Assembly (NCBI RefSeq): GCF_023277745.1
Contig: NZ_CP086322.1
Coordinates: 7,502,001 to 7,566,000 of the forward strand
Length of the DNA stretch: 64,000 bases
Direction: 5' to 3'
From: Streptomyces halobius
GTDB taxonomy: Bacteria; Actinomycetota; Actinomycetes; Streptomycetales; Streptomycetaceae
Shown here piece after piece: positions 19,228 through 29,236 of this stretch (position 1 is the stretch's first letter; the number at the start of each line of letters is the position of its first letter). A model generated the notes under the pieces. That model saw nothing but the letters and a program-made list of their open reading frames with translations, was not told where the DNA came from and made no database searches. A program made the translations under genes and the position numbers.

Positions 19228-20049
19228 TCAGGTACCCGCCAGCGGCATGGCCGCGGCGACCAGCGCGCCCTTGGCGGCGGCCTGTTCCAGTGCCTGCCGC
19301 ATCAGGTCTTCGCGCGGCTGGTGCCCGATGGTGCCCGCGGGCGCGGCGTACATCAGCACGGTCTGCGACTTGTTCGCCGCGGTACGCCAGCCGTCGGAGA
19401 CGGCCAGCGGCTGATGCGCCTGCCACCAGGCGGCCGGGCTGCCGCCGTTGACGCCCGGCTGCAGAACGGCGTGCAGCTTGCCCATGGCGAGCAGCGTGGA
19501 CCAGCCCGGGTTGTCGACGGGCCTCAGGTTCATGTCCGTGACCGGCTGGAAGCCCTGCTCCCTGAGCAGCGTCAGGAATTCGTCCTCGGTGCTCGTCGAG
19601 CCGGGGCGGGCGATCGGGCCGTCGGGCTCGACGACGAGCGCCGGGTGCAGTTCGGAGCCGACCAACACCAGACCGCAGGTAATCCCGAGGGTCGCCTGGC
19701 GCTCACCGGTGGGGACGGCGGGCGCGTTCGGCGCGGGGTCCGATCCTGGGCTACGAGTCGCGGCGGCGGCGTCCTCACCGGTGATGGAGCGCACGGCTCC
19801 CTGGAGCTGCTCCTCCGATACCGGGACGACCTGCGAGGGGATGCAGGTGGCGTGCGCGAACGCGAGCACCGCGGTCTCCTCGCCCACGAACAGGACGGTG
19901 CTGGTGCGCTCCTGTTCGCTGTCGCCCGGGGTGCGACAGGAGGTGCAGTCGTAGCTGCCGGGGGCGTCGCCACCAGCCAGCAAGCGGTCGGCTTCTTCGT
20001 CGCCGATCTCGGCGCGAACGTCGTCGCTGACGTCGAGCATGCGCGGCAC
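19228..20049 (-). CDS. Conserved hypothetical protein with Cys motif
   Basis: 273 residues from GTG 20049 (AGGAG 6 bases upstream). Residues 33-38 contain SYDCTSC, and a third Cys occurs in AHATCIPSQVV, possibly a metal site; the family is a Streptomyces-conserved hypothetical that I cannot name. The N-terminal half has a beta-rich VLFVGEETAVLAFAH segment; the C-terminal half (WSTLLAMGKLHAVLQPG, NKSQTVLMYAAPAG) looks like a second mixed alpha/beta domain. No signal peptide or transmembrane helix. Single-gene unit ending in a strong hairpin. Confidence 0.65.
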   Translation of the reverse strand: MPRMLDVSDDVRAEIGDEEADRLLAGGDAPGSYDCTSCRTPGDSEQERTSTVLFVGEETAVLAFAHATCIPSQVVPVSEEQLQGAVRSITGEDAAAATRSPGSDPAPNAPAVPTGERQATLGITCGLVLVGSELHPALVVEPDGPIARPGSTSTEDEFLTLLREQGFQPVTDMNLRPVDNPGWSTLLAMGKLHAVLQPGVNGGSPAAWWQAHQPLAVSDGWRTAANKSQTVLMYAAPAGTIGHQPREDLMRQALEQAAAKGALVAAAMPLAGT

Positions 20050-20666
20050 GGGTGGCTCCTCGATCTTCGAACGGCTGCCGGGCGGTCTCCCGGCTCGTAC
20101 AGGAACAACGGGAGACCTGTGGCAGGGGTCACGCGCGGCCGGTACGGAATCGAACCGATCGACGCACGGCGGGAAACCGGGAAAGGCGGCCCGGAACGGT
20201 CATCCACCGTCGGCTCCCGCGCAGAACCTGCCAGGTCAGCGTTCTACGGAGGGCCGGGCCCGAGGGCCGGTGGAGGCCGGAGCGGCGGCCGCGCGGATTC
20301 CCGGACCGCCTGATCATCGGCAGGGGCGGGCCGCTTCCGTAGCCCCTGTCCGGTGGAATCCCGGCGGTGGCGGGCCGGAATCGCGGTCGCCCGGGGCGGT
20401 GACGGCGGGGGCCTCCGCTTCCGGGCTGCTGGGCGTGCCCACCGGGGCCGATGGCTGACGGCGGATGAGTTTCGCGTCCGCGAGGTTCCATGACGTCGCT
20501 ACCGATCTCCTAACTTTTGCGGAACAACTTGGCGAAAGCCCCAACCTGGAACCCCTCTTCGCGGTCCTACCCTTCGGCAGCTGGCCGCATGAAGCCGTCG
20601 GGAGGGGCGCGACGTGGTCTGCGGGGAGACCAGGAACGAACGGGAGACCAGGGGACGCAGGGGCGG
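20050..20666. other. Intergenic region, 617 bases
   Basis: No supported gene. A less GC-rich stretch at about 20490-20540 (CTAACTTTTGCGGAACAACTT) probably contains the rightward promoter for the glycosyltransferase operon. A weak hairpin (CAGGGGC with GCCCCTG) lies at about 20320-20350. A tRNA T-loop-like sequence at 20139-20149 was examined and rejected. Confidence 0.3.
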
Positions 20667-21935
20667 ATGCACATCTCATTCCTGATTCACAACGCGTACG
20701 GCATCGGGGGGACGATCCGCACCACGTTCAACCTGGCCCGTACGCTCGCCGAGCGGCATGACGTGGAGATCGTGTCCGTGCTGCGCCACCGTGACGCCCC
20801 GGTCTTCGACCTCGGCCCCCGGGTCGCCCTCCGGCATCTCGTGGACATACGGGAGGGGAGCCCGACCTTCGAGGGCGCGGACCCGGCGCATGCCCGTCCC
20901 GCCAAGGTGTTTCCCGCCGCCGAGGGCCGCTTCGCGCAGTACAGCGAGCTCACCGACCGTCGTATCGCCGGGCATCTGCGGCGGATCGAGGCGGATGTGG
21001 TGGTCGGCACCCGGCCCGGTCTCAATGTGCACATCGCCAGGCAGGCGCGCCGCGGCCCGGTCCGGATCGGGCAGGAGCATCTCACCCTCGACACCCACAG
21101 CGGGGCGCTCAAGCGGGCGCTGCGCGGTGCCTATCCGCGGCTGGACGCGGTCACCACCGTCACCGAGGCGGACGCCGACGCCTACCGCCGTACGCTGCGG
21201 CTGCCCGGCGTCCGCGTCGAGGCGGTGCCCAACAGCGTGCCGGCGCCCGGTCTGCAGCCCGCCGACGGCAGCGGCAAGTGGGTCGTCGCGGCCGGCCGGC
21301 TGGCGTCGGTCAAGCGCTATGACGTCCTTGTCCGGGCCTTCGCCAAGGTGGTGGCCGAGCGGCCCGACTGGCGGCTGCGGATCTATGGCGACGGCTCGGA
21401 GAAGGCCGCGCTGCGCGCGCTGATCGATGAACTCGGCCTCTACAACCATGCGTTCCTGATGGGCCCGGCCAACCCTCTGGAGCCCGAGTGGGCGAAGGGT
21501 TCCCTCGCCGCCGTCTCCTCCAGCCTCGAATCCTTCGGGATGACGATCGTGGAGGCCATGCGCTGTGGCCTGCCCGTCGTCGCCACCGACTGCCCGCACG
21601 GCCCCGGCGAGATCATCGACGACGGGACGGACGGCAGGCTGGTGCCCGTCGGCGACGAGGAAGCGCTGGCCGGCGCGCTGCTGACGCTGATCAACGACGA
21701 CGACGCCCGGAAGCGGATGGGCCGCGCCGCGCTCGCCGCCTCCGCCCGCTTCGATCCCGCCATGGTCGCCGGACGCTATGAAGCGCTGTTCGGCGAACTG
21801 CTCGCGCGGAGCCGGGGCAGCAGGCTGCGCGGCACCCTGCACCGCACCCGGGGAGCACTGCTGAGCGGCGCATACGCCACCAAGGACGCCGCCCGCGCGG
21901 TGAGGGCCACAGTGAGAGGGGTGCGGACGGCGTGA
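20667..21935 (+). CDS. Glycosyltransferase family 4 protein
   Basis: 422 residues from ATG 20667 (MHISFLIHNAYGIGGT). The N-terminal Rossmann-like domain has the Gly-rich GIGGTIRTTFNLA acceptor loop; the C-terminal domain has AAGRLASVKRYDVLVRAF and the retaining GT4 signature ESFGMTIVE (E-x7-E) near residue 288 followed by GLPVVATDCPHGPGEI. It transfers a sugar from a nucleotide donor, possibly onto a cell-surface polymer; the acceptor is unknown. The stop overlaps the following gene by four bases, so the two products probably act together. Confidence 0.9.
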   Translation: MHISFLIHNAYGIGGTIRTTFNLARTLAERHDVEIVSVLRHRDAPVFDLGPRVALRHLVDIREGSPTFEGADPAHARPAKVFPAAEGRFAQYSELTDRRIAGHLRRIEADVVVGTRPGLNVHIARQARRGPVRIGQEHLTLDTHSGALKRALRGAYPRLDAVTTVTEADADAYRRTLRLPGVRVEAVPNSVPAPGLQPADGSGKWVVAAGRLASVKRYDVLVRAFAKVVAERPDWRLRIYGDGSEKAALRALIDELGLYNHAFLMGPANPLEPEWAKGSLAAVSSSLESFGMTIVEAMRCGLPVVATDCPHGPGEIIDDGTDGRLVPVGDEEALAGALLTLINDDDARKRMGRAALAASARFDPAMVAGRYEALFGELLARSRGSRLRGTLHRTRGALLSGAYATKDAARAVRATVRGVRTA

Positions 21936-22987
21936 ACGCCTCCACGCAGCTGCCCGCGACCGGACCGGAAGTGAAGGAGTCCCAGGCCATCGATCAGGAA
22001 CCGAAGGTTCCGGCGCCCGCGCGCGGTGACGGCGGCGGGTCGGGGACGCCGGGGAGCGAAGCTGCCGGGACGGCGGCGGCCCACCGGGACGGCGAGGCGG
22101 CGCCGGCCGAGCTCACGGCCGACTGCATCGCGGACTCCGCGGGCGGCCTCACCTTCGACCTGACCGCCCCTCAGGACGCCCACACCGCCTGGAGCGCGGC
22201 GCTGGTGCTGCGGCTGCGCGGCGGTGACGGCCCTGACGACGAGGTACGGCTGCCGCTCGGGCCGAACGGCGCGGGGCGGCTGCGCGCCGTGCTGCCCAGC
22301 ACCGTCGCGCTCGCCGAGGGCCGCTGGAACGCCTATGCCGACTTCGGCGACGGCCGGGACCCGCGGCGTCTGCTGCCCGGCGTCAATGATCTGCGGTCGC
22401 TGGTGGACCGCCGGCCGCTGGCGGGCATCGGCCGGCTCGGCGTCCGCATCCCGTACGCGACCAAGTTCGGGAATCTGGCGCTGCGCAGCTGGCTGCGCGG
22501 CCCGCACGCGGAGGCCGGCGACATCCTGGTGGCGCCCGACGGTCTGACCGTCTCCGGCCGGCTCTACGGGGCCGTCCCGGCGGCCGGCGCGCAGGCCGAG
22601 GCCCGCGCCCGGCGCACCCCGGCCGGCGACGGTGCGCCCCCGCTCTCGGCTTCTCCCCCAGTCTCGGCGCCCGTCGTCACCGTCCCGCTGACCGTCGACG
22701 GCCCGGACTTCACCTTCACGCTGCCGTACGCGGAGCTGGCCGACCGCTGGCGGCGCGGCAATGAGCAGTGGGACCTGTGGCTGCGGCCTGCCGAGGGCGC
22801 CCGGCCGGTCCGGATCGCCCGGCTCCTGGACGATGTCCCGGACAAGAAGCAGGTGTTCAGCTATCCGGCGCTGCCGGTGCCGACCGCGGCGGGCGAGGTG
22901 CGGGTCGGCCCGTATTACACGCTCGACAACGACCTGGCCATAAGGGTCGCGGGGCCGGGCGGGCAGGACGGCGCGGACGGGGCCTGA
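21932..22987 (+). CDS. Unknown protein with two tandem beta-rich modules, coupled to a glycosyltransferase
   Basis: 351 residues from GTG 21932 in a GTGA overlap. After a disordered 60-residue leader there are two similar modules: residues about 60-155 (GLTFDLTAPQDAHTAWSAAL ... GRWNAYADFGDGRDPRRLLP) and about 197-325 (GLTVSGRLYG ... NEQWDLWLRPAEGARPVRIA), each ending in a Trp-x3-aromatic, charged loop and Arg-Leu-Leu. No signal peptide or helix spanning a membrane. The linker between modules carries a Streptomyces repeat remnant at 22641-22667. Not recognised as a named family; association with the GT4 enzyme suggests a glycan-related role. Confidence 0.65.
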   Translation: MNASTQLPATGPEVKESQAIDQEPKVPAPARGDGGGSGTPGSEAAGTAAAHRDGEAAPAELTADCIADSAGGLTFDLTAPQDAHTAWSAALVLRLRGGDGPDDEVRLPLGPNGAGRLRAVLPSTVALAEGRWNAYADFGDGRDPRRLLPGVNDLRSLVDRRPLAGIGRLGVRIPYATKFGNLALRSWLRGPHAEAGDILVAPDGLTVSGRLYGAVPAAGAQAEARARRTPAGDGAPPLSASPPVSAPVVTVPLTVDGPDFTFTLPYAELADRWRRGNEQWDLWLRPAEGARPVRIARLLDDVPDKKQVFSYPALPVPTAAGEVRVGPYYTLDNDLAIRVAGPGGQDGADGA

Positions 22988-23058
22988 GGGCGCACGGGAG
23001 AGGGCGGTCGTCCGCACCGCGGACCGCCGTTGTCCGCAAGTGCTGTGAGACTTCGAGC

Positions 23059-24015
23059 ATGTTGGACACCTCGGCACGTCTGCTCCGCCTGCTCTCCCTG
23101 CTGCAGGCCCACCGTGACTGGTCGGGCGCGGAGCTCGCCGACCGGCTCGGTGTCACCCCGCGCACCGTCCGCCGGGACATCGACCGGCTGCGGGAGCTCG
23201 GCTACCCCGTCCACTCCACCCCCGGAACGGCCGGCGGCTACCAACTGGGCGCCGGCGCCGAACTTCCGCCGCTGCTGCTGGACGACGAGGAAGCGGTGGC
23301 CGTCGCGGTCGGGCTCCGTACCGCCGCGGCCGCCGGTGTCGAAGGCATCGAGGAGACCTCGGTACGCGCGCTGGCGAAGCTGGAACAGGTACTGCCGCAC
23401 CGGCTGCAGCGCCGGGTCGGCGCGCTGAACGCGTTCACCGTTCCGATGCCGGGCCAAGGCGGCCCGCGGGTGGACGCCGATACCCTCGCCGAACTCGCGC
23501 ACGCCTGCCGGGACTGCCGTCAGCTGCGCTTCGCGTACGCCGCCCACGACGGCACGGTCTCCCGCCGCACCGTCGAACCGCACCGCCTGGTCTCCGCACA
23601 ACGCCGCTGGTACCTCGTCGCCTGGGACGTGGACCGCGCGGACTGGCGCACCTTCCGCGCCGACCGCATCACCCCCGCCCCGCCGCACGGTCCGCGCTGC
23701 GCTCCCCGCACCCCGCCCGCCGAGGACCTCGCGGCGTATGTCTCGCAGGGCGTCTCCATCCAGGTGTACGCGGAGCGGGCGACGGTGCTGCTGCGGGTGC
23801 CGGTGGCGGAGGCCGCGGCCGCCATCAGCCCGTCCGCCGGGGTGCTGGAGGAGGTCGACGAGCACAGCTGTCTGCTGCGCACGGGGGCGCACGGCCTCGA
23901 TGTGCTGGTGATCCATATCGTGCTGATGGGCTACGACTTCGAGGTCCGCGAGCCGCCGGAACTGCGCGACCGGGTACGGGAGATCAGGGACCGGCTCTCC
24001 CGGGCCCTGGGATGA
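23059..24015 (+). CDS. WYL-domain transcriptional regulator (DeoR-like HTH)
   Basis: 318 residues from ATG 23059. Residues 1-60 form a winged helix ([20 protein letters not shown] ... [16 protein letters not shown]), a central WYL domain contains the RRWYLVAWD signature near residue 185, and a WCX-type C-terminal domain follows. WYL regulators sense nucleic acid or nucleotide ligands in several systems; no target is evident here. Its last 32 bases overlap, tail to tail, the coding end of the oxidase gene on the other strand. Confidence 0.88.
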   Translation: MLDTSARLLRLLSLLQAHRDWSGAELADRLGVTPRTVRRDIDRLRELGYPVHSTPGTAGGYQLGAGAELPPLLLDDEEAVAVAVGLRTAAAAGVEGIEETSVRALAKLEQVLPHRLQRRVGALNAFTVPMPGQGGPRVDADTLAELAHACRDCRQLRFAYAAHDGTVSRRTVEPHRLVSAQRRWYLVAWDVDRADWRTFRADRITPAPPHGPRCAPRTPPAEDLAAYVSQGVSIQVYAERATVLLRVPVAEAAAAISPSAGVLEEVDEHSCLLRTGAHGLDVLVIHIVLMGYDFEVREPPELRDRVREIRDRLSRALG

Positions 24016-25663
24016 CGGCGGGCCCCTTGGTCGCTTCCGGGTGGTGCAGATCGAACGCGGGCGACTCGGTGCGGACCCTGGGAATGGTGGTGAAGTTGTG
24101 CCGCGGCGGCGGCGAGGAGGTGGCCCACTCCAGGGAGCGGCCGAAGCCCCAGGGGTCGTCCAGCCCGATCCGGGTGCCGTAGCGCGCTGTTTTCCAGACG
24201 TTGTAGAGGAACGGCAGCGTGGAGGTGCCGAGCAGGAACGACCCGATGGTGGAGACGGTGTTCAGGGTCGTGAAGCCGTCGGCGGCCAGATAGTCGGCGT
24301 AGCGGCGCGGCATGCCCTCCACCCCCAGCCAGTGATGGACGAGGAAGGTGGTCTGGAAGCCGACGAACAGCGTCCAGAAGTGGATCTTCCCCAGCCGTTC
24401 GTCGAGCAGCTTGCCGGTGAACTTCGGCCACCAGAAGTAGAAGCCCGCGAACGTCGCGAAGGTCACCGTTCCGAAGACGGTGTAGTGGAAGTGGGCGACG
24501 ACGAAGTACGTGTCGGTGACATGGAAGTCCAGCGGCGGTGAGGCCAGGACGACGCCGGTCAGGCCGCCGAACAGAAAGGTCACCAGGAAGCCGGTCGACC
24601 ACAGCATCGGTGTCTCGAAGGACACCGAGCCGTGCCACATGGTGCCGATCCAGTTGAAGAACTTCACCCCCGTCGGTGCCGCGATCAGGAACGACAGCAG
24701 CGAGAAGAAGGGCAGCAGCACCGCCCCGGTCGCGAACATGTGGTGCGCCCAGACCACCACCGACAGGGCTGTGATGGCCATCGTCGCGCCGATCAGCATG
24801 ATGTAGCCGAAGATCGGCTTGCGGGAGAAGACCGGGATGATCTCCGTGATGATCCCGAAGAACGGCAGCGCGATGATGTAGACCTCGGGATGCCCGAAGA
24901 ACCAGAACAGGTGCTGCCACAGCAGCGCACCGCCCCACTGCGGTTGGAAGACCACCGACCCGAACTCCCGGTCCGACTCCAGCACCAGCAGGGCGGCCGC
25001 CAGGACCGGGAACGCCATCAGCACCAGGATGGACGTGAAGAGGATGTTCCAGGTGAAGACCGGCATCCGGAACATCGTCATCCCGGGCGCCCGCATCGCG
25101 ATGATGGTGGTGATGAAGTTGACGGCACCGAGGATGGTGCCGAAGCCGGCCAGCGCCAGTCCCATGATCCACATATCGGCGCCGATGCCGGGGGAGCGGA
25201 CCATCGAGTTGAGCGGGGCGTACGCCGTCCATCCGAAGTTCGGGCCGCCGGTCGGGGTGAGGAAGCTGCCCACCACGATCAGGCCGCCGAAGAGGAAGAG
25301 CCAGTACGAGAGCATGTTCAGCCGCGGGAAGGCGACGTCGGGCGAACCGATCTGCAGCGGCATGATCTCGTTCGCGAAACCGGCGAACGCGGGGGTGGCG
25401 AACAGCAGCAGCATGATCGTGCCGTGCATGGTGAACGACTGGTTGAACCGCTCGGCGGTCACGATCTGCATTCCGGGACGGGCCAGCTCGGCCCGCATCA
25501 GCAGCGCCAGCAGTCCGCCGATCAGGAAGAACCCGAACGACGTGGTCAGGTAGAGGTGCCCGATCTTCTTGTGGTCGGTCGTCGTCAGCCAGTCGACCAG
25601 CACCGTCCCACGGCGCCGCGCCGTAGGCGGCCGGCTGCTCGCCTCGGTGCTGTCCGTGACCAT
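23984..25663 (-). CDS. ctaD: Cytochrome c oxidase subunit I (aa3 type)
   Basis: 559 residues from ATG 25663 (GAGG 7 bases upstream). Twelve hydrophobic segments with the haem/copper ligands in [11 protein letters not shown] context (FTMHGT), [24 protein letters not shown] and [11 protein letters not shown]. The HPEVY motif carries the Tyr cross-linked to the CuB His, so the proton-pumping core is intact. The subunits II, III, IV and bc1 genes that normally sit beside ctaD are absent; this is the stand-alone paralogue type that Streptomyces often has in addition to the qcr-cta cluster. The 3' end overlaps the WYL gene by 32 bases. Confidence 0.94.
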   Translation of the reverse strand: MVTDSTEASSRPPTARRRGTVLVDWLTTTDHKKIGHLYLTTSFGFFLIGGLLALLMRAELARPGMQIVTAERFNQSFTMHGTIMLLLFATPAFAGFANEIMPLQIGSPDVAFPRLNMLSYWLFLFGGLIVVGSFLTPTGGPNFGWTAYAPLNSMVRSPGIGADMWIMGLALAGFGTILGAVNFITTIIAMRAPGMTMFRMPVFTWNILFTSILVLMAFPVLAAALLVLESDREFGSVVFQPQWGGALLWQHLFWFFGHPEVYIIALPFFGIITEIIPVFSRKPIFGYIMLIGATMAITALSVVVWAHHMFATGAVLLPFFSLLSFLIAAPTGVKFFNWIGTMWHGSVSFETPMLWSTGFLVTFLFGGLTGVVLASPPLDFHVTDTYFVVAHFHYTVFGTVTFATFAGFYFWWPKFTGKLLDERLGKIHFWTLFVGFQTTFLVHHWLGVEGMPRRYADYLAADGFTTLNTVSTIGSFLLGTSTLPFLYNVWKTARYGTRIGLDDPWGFGRSLEWATSSPPPRHNFTTIPRVRTESPAFDLHHPEATKGPAVIPGPGRAGP

Positions 25664-26209
25664 CCGCTGCACCTCGTTCGTCGCGGGAGTACTGGGGCGG
25701 GGGCTGGGTGGGAACGTGCTGCCGGGGCTGGGCGGGGACATGGGGTGCCGGGGCCATGATGCTCGCGGGCCGGGCCCGGTGCGAGGGGACGCTCCGGTCC
25801 GTTCCGGTGCTCTCCGGGGCGCGCCGGCCGCGCGGCGCGATGGGGTACGGCGTGCCGGGCGATGTGCGGGAAATGTGTGTGGTGTGTGTCGCACCGGGCA
25901 ATTAGCGGCTGGCTGATAAAGGGCTTCGATTACCGGGTTTTCACGGCCGGCCGGGATTAATTTCCGGTACCTGTCCGGATTTGCCCATGGCGTATCCGGC
26001 TGTTTTCGGAGGTGATCAAGGGGGAATTTCGCCGCTCTGTTTTTACACCCGGTTGCGGCAGGATTCGGCACGTTCGGGTGACCGGAGTTACCGCAAACGC
26101 ACGAGCCCGCGCTGTGACACAAGTGTGACCAAGGAAAGACCGGGCGGATACCGACGTGTGCGCCGGAAGGGCCTTCCGTGTACTGGTGCGGACACCTACG
26201 GTGGCTGTC
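25664..26209. promoter_or_regulatory. Divergent region between ctaD and the I78 inhibitor gene
   Basis: A 546-base gap. AT-richer stretches at 25895-25980 are likely to hold the leftward ctaD promoter. At 26113-26129 the hexamer TGTGAC occurs twice with an 11-base period (one helical turn), upstream of the rightward gene, a possible activator or repressor site. No Rex or DasR consensus was found. Confidence 0.35.
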
Positions 26210-26425
26210 ATGGCACCCGATCCCCTTCTCCCGAACGACCCCGCGGACGACCCCGAGACCTATACCGGTCTCGCGCGGCAGGACGCCGAGGAACAGGCCC
26301 GCGCACGCGGCTGGACCACCGTCCGCTCACTGGCGCCGGGCACGGTCATCACCATGGAGTATCTCAGCGGCCGGCTCAATTTCGAGGTCGAGGACGGGCG
26401 GGTGCGGCGCGCCTGGAAAGGCTGA
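26210..26425 (+). CDS. Peptidase inhibitor, I78 family
   Basis: 71 residues from ATG 26210. The [20 protein letters not shown] segment and [20 protein letters not shown] followed by [14 protein letters not shown] match the small I78 inhibitor fold that blocks serine proteases such as subtilisin. Unlike secreted members it has no signal peptide with this start, so it would act in the cytoplasm. Followed closely by a strong terminator. Confidence 0.82.
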   Translation: MAPDPLLPNDPADDPETYTGLARQDAEEQARARGWTTVRSLAPGTVITMEYLSGRLNFEVEDGRVRRAWKG

Positions 26426-26442
26426 CGGGCCTGCGCACGGAC

Positions 26443-26482
26443 GAAGGCCCCGGCCCCTCCGGAAGGAGCGGCCGGGGCCTTC
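26443..26482. terminator. Bidirectional terminator between I78 and PAP2 genes
   Basis: GAAGGCCCCGGCC (26443-26455) and GGCCGGGGCCTTC (26470-26482) form a perfect 13-base-pair stem between two convergent genes. Confidence 0.9.
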
Positions 26483-26524
26483 CGCGCGGGGGAGGAGGTG
26501 TACGTACCGTCCGCGCCCGTGGGG

Positions 26525-27553
26525 TCAGCCGGAGCCGTTGCGTCCGCGCCCGGACGTCGGGCTGAGCGGCGTGCTGCGCGCGGCCCGGTCCGCGTGCGGC
26601 GGCCGGCGGCTGCCCGCCGGGGTGACCGGCGAGCGCTCCGAGCGGGAGGTGTGCGGGCGTGGCGGGTGGTGCGGCCAGCCGTCCGGGGCGCGGGTGGCGG
26701 CGACGCGGCCCGCGCCGATGGTCTCGCGTACGAGCACCTCGCCGTCCGGTGCGATCCGCTGCCGGGAGACCCCGGGCGCCAGCGCGTCGGCCGGCAGCGG
26801 GCCGCGCAGCGAATCGGGGCGCAGCCGCAGCCACAGCCGCAGCAGCATGCCCATCAGGCGGTCCTCCACCCAGGTGATGCCGGGCTCCAGCCAGGGCAGG
26901 GACAGCATCACCAGCAGACCGGCGGCCCAGCCGAGCAGCACATCGCTGACCCAGTGCGTACCGAGGTAGACGGTGGTCATGCCGACGCCGAGCGCGCCCA
27001 GCGCGGCGATCACCGACAGTGTGCGACGGCGCAGCGGCGTGGTCGCCAGATAGGCCAGGACACCCCAGGTGACCACGGCGTTCGCGGTGTGGCCCGAGGG
27101 GAATATATCGCCGCCCAGCCACATCTCGGTGGAGCCGACCTGCGTCGCGTAGTGCGGGCCGAGCCTGCCCATGCCGAGCTTGGCGGCGCCCACGGTGATG
27201 TTCAGCAGCAGCAGGGAGGCGCCGAGCACCAGCAGCGGGTGGAGGTTGTGCTGCCGCCAGCAGCGCCAGCCCAGCCAGGCCGCCACGGCCACCGCGGTCG
27301 GTCCGCGCTGCCCGAGCACGACGAAGTAGTCGAGGAAGGCATGGATCTCCGGCCATTGCTTGTACGGCCTGAAGAACATGACTTGCCAGTCGAATGTGAC
27401 CAGCCATGAAGTCGTCAGCACTCCGACCACGATCGCCGCATACACCGCCAGCGTGCCGCCGAACAGCCACAGGCGGGTCCGGGTCATCAGGGGTGGTCGG
27501 GCGCGATCGGCCGGGCGCTCCTCCATCTGGTCGAGCTTGTCATCGGTACGCAC
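26525..27553 (-). CDS. PAP2-family membrane phosphatase
   Basis: 342 residues from GTG 27553. About six membrane helices with the three phosphatase blocks KLGMGRLGP, PSGHTANAV (catalytic His) and YLGTHWVSDVLLGW (second His and Asp). The family dephosphorylates phosphatidic acid or undecaprenyl pyrophosphate on the outer face of the membrane. The C-terminal 90 residues after the last helix are disordered, Arg/Pro-rich and probably cytoplasmic. Substrate cannot be set from sequence. Confidence 0.88.
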   Translation of the reverse strand: MRTDDKLDQMEERPADRARPPLMTRTRLWLFGGTLAVYAAIVVGVLTTSWLVTFDWQVMFFRPYKQWPEIHAFLDYFVVLGQRGPTAVAVAAWLGWRCWRQHNLHPLLVLGASLLLLNITVGAAKLGMGRLGPHYATQVGSTEMWLGGDIFPSGHTANAVVTWGVLAYLATTPLRRRTLSVIAALGALGVGMTTVYLGTHWVSDVLLGWAAGLLVMLSLPWLEPGITWVEDRLMGMLLRLWLRLRPDSLRGPLPADALAPGVSRQRIAPDGEVLVRETIGAGRVAATRAPDGWPHHPPRPHTSRSERSPVTPAGSRRPPHADRAARSTPLSPTSGRGRNGSG

Positions 27554-27831
27554 TCAATCGACGTTACCGCGTGTGATGTAGCGGCTTGGTCAAACTGTGC
27601 GCTTTGTAATGACGATGTGATGTGGAATGGGTCTCAAACAGGGCGCCGGCCCGCGGATTTGCAAGGGAATTCCCGGCGATTCGGATTCCCGTGCCAGGCG
27701 TCCGCGTGTCGGCGCCGCGAGTGCTTTATCTGCTTTTCGCGGGCGGAGTTTATCCCGGATTCGCCCGGAGACTGCGCGGAGTTCCCCGGAGCGGCACCGA
27801 CGATGAAGATCATCCGATGATGGGTGCCCGG

Positions 27832-29025
27832 TCACGGCGGGCCCGAACCGTTCAGCCAGAACGCCCCGTAGACCGCCGAGCCGGCCGCGATCAGCCCGAT
27901 GACCAGCCAGGCTCGCGTACGGGGCCACCGCGCGACGCCCACCGCGAGCGGCAGCAGCAGCGGGTACGCCGGCAGCATCAGCCGTGGTTTCGAGCCGAAA
28001 TAGCCCTTCGCGGTGAGCGCCAGCAGCAGCACCGCACCGCCGTACACCGGCAACGGCGGCGGCTGGCCCTGCCGTACGCCGCGCACATACAGCCAGACGA
28101 CCAGCGCGACGCCGACGACGAGCCCGATCCCGGCGGGGAACGCGGGCCCGGACAGCTGGTGCCAGATGAAGGCGCCGAACGCGATACCGCCGTCGAAGCC
28201 GTTGCCCCACCCGCCCTGGACGTCCAGATAGCCGGTGAGGCTGCCCTGCCGTGCCGCCACCCACAGGACGTAGCCGAGCCAGCCGAGCGGCGCGAGCAGC
28301 ACACCCGTCAGCATCCCCCGGTGCCGGCCCCGGAAGACCGCCCGCGGGCTCGCGCCGCCGGCCCGTTCGTCGCGTACGGTCAGCACGGCGGTGACCCACA
28401 GAGCCGCCACCACCGCGGCGCCCACCGGCCGGGTCAGACCGGCCAGCGAGGCCAGCACCCCCGCCCACACCCAGCGTCCGGTCAGTACGCAGTACAGGCT
28501 CCAGGCCGCGAGTGCGGTGAACAACGACTCGGAATACGCCATCGACTGCACGATCCCGACCGGCAGCACCGCCCACAGCGCCACCAGCGCCATCCCCGCG
28601 CGCGGCCCGTGCAGCCGCTCACCGGTCGCGTACAGCGCCCACGCCGCGCCCAGTGACGCCGACCAGGCCACCACCATCCCGGCATCGGCGGCGGACAGTG
28701 GTGAGACCGCGGACAGCCCGCGCTCCAGCCACGGCAGCAGCGGAAAGAACGCCAGGTCGGAATGGAGATCGCCGTTGGCCAGCTGGACGCTGTAGCCGTA
28801 GCCCTGCTCGGCGACCCGGGTGTACCAGAGCGAGTCCCAGCGGGCGGTGAGCAGCGTGTGCCAGTTCTTGCCGTTCGCCGCCGACCAGACCGCGAGCACC
28901 GTGACGCCGAGCAGCCGGACCGCCGCGTACGCCGCGAGCGCGGGAGCGGCACGGCGCAGCGCGGCGCGGACGGCCGGCGCGTACGGCGTCCGGCCGGGGG
29001 CGGCGGTGGAGGCAAGATCGTTCAT
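27832..29025 (-). CDS. PIG-V-like GT-C mannosyltransferase
   Basis: 397 residues from ATG 29025. A polytopic protein with about ten hydrophobic segments. The first extracytoplasmic loop contains TARWDSLWYTRVAEQGYGY, the W-D-x-x-W-Y signature of PIG-V and related polyprenyl-phosphate-dependent glycosyltransferases. It is likely to glycosylate secreted proteins or envelope lipids. Divergent from the DHA2 exporter gene with 211 bases between. Confidence 0.82.
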   Translation of the reverse strand: MNDLASTAAPGRTPYAPAVRAALRRAAPALAAYAAVRLLGVTVLAVWSAANGKNWHTLLTARWDSLWYTRVAEQGYGYSVQLANGDLHSDLAFFPLLPWLERGLSAVSPLSAADAGMVVAWSASLGAAWALYATGERLHGPRAGMALVALWAVLPVGIVQSMAYSESLFTALAAWSLYCVLTGRWVWAGVLASLAGLTRPVGAAVVAALWVTAVLTVRDERAGGASPRAVFRGRHRGMLTGVLLAPLGWLGYVLWVAARQGSLTGYLDVQGGWGNGFDGGIAFGAFIWHQLSGPAFPAGIGLVVGVALVVWLYVRGVRQGQPPPLPVYGGAVLLLALTAKGYFGSKPRLMLPAYPLLLPLAVGVARWPRTRAWLVIGLIAAGSAVYGAFWLNGSGPP

Positions 29026-29236
29026 CCGGACGATTATCCAGGTGGCCGAAGTACGACCGTCGACCGGCGGGTGACGCAACGGCAACCGCTGCGATGCGCG
29101 TCTCATCGTGAGGTGAGCCACGCGGGACCTCGGGCGACTCGCGTAGTCTGACGTCTCAACTCGCCCGTGCCGCCGGTTTCCCCGGGGCGTTTTCGCGCCC
29201 TGATCCGCGGCCGCGAGAGCATGACAGGAGGTTTGC

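Noticed and set aside
20135..20160. tRNA T-arm-like sequence GGTTCGATTCC on the minus strand
   Set aside because: The T-stem pairs at only three of five positions and no matching acceptor stem or anticodon arm lies at the right distance, so no tRNA or tRNA-derived attachment site is supported.
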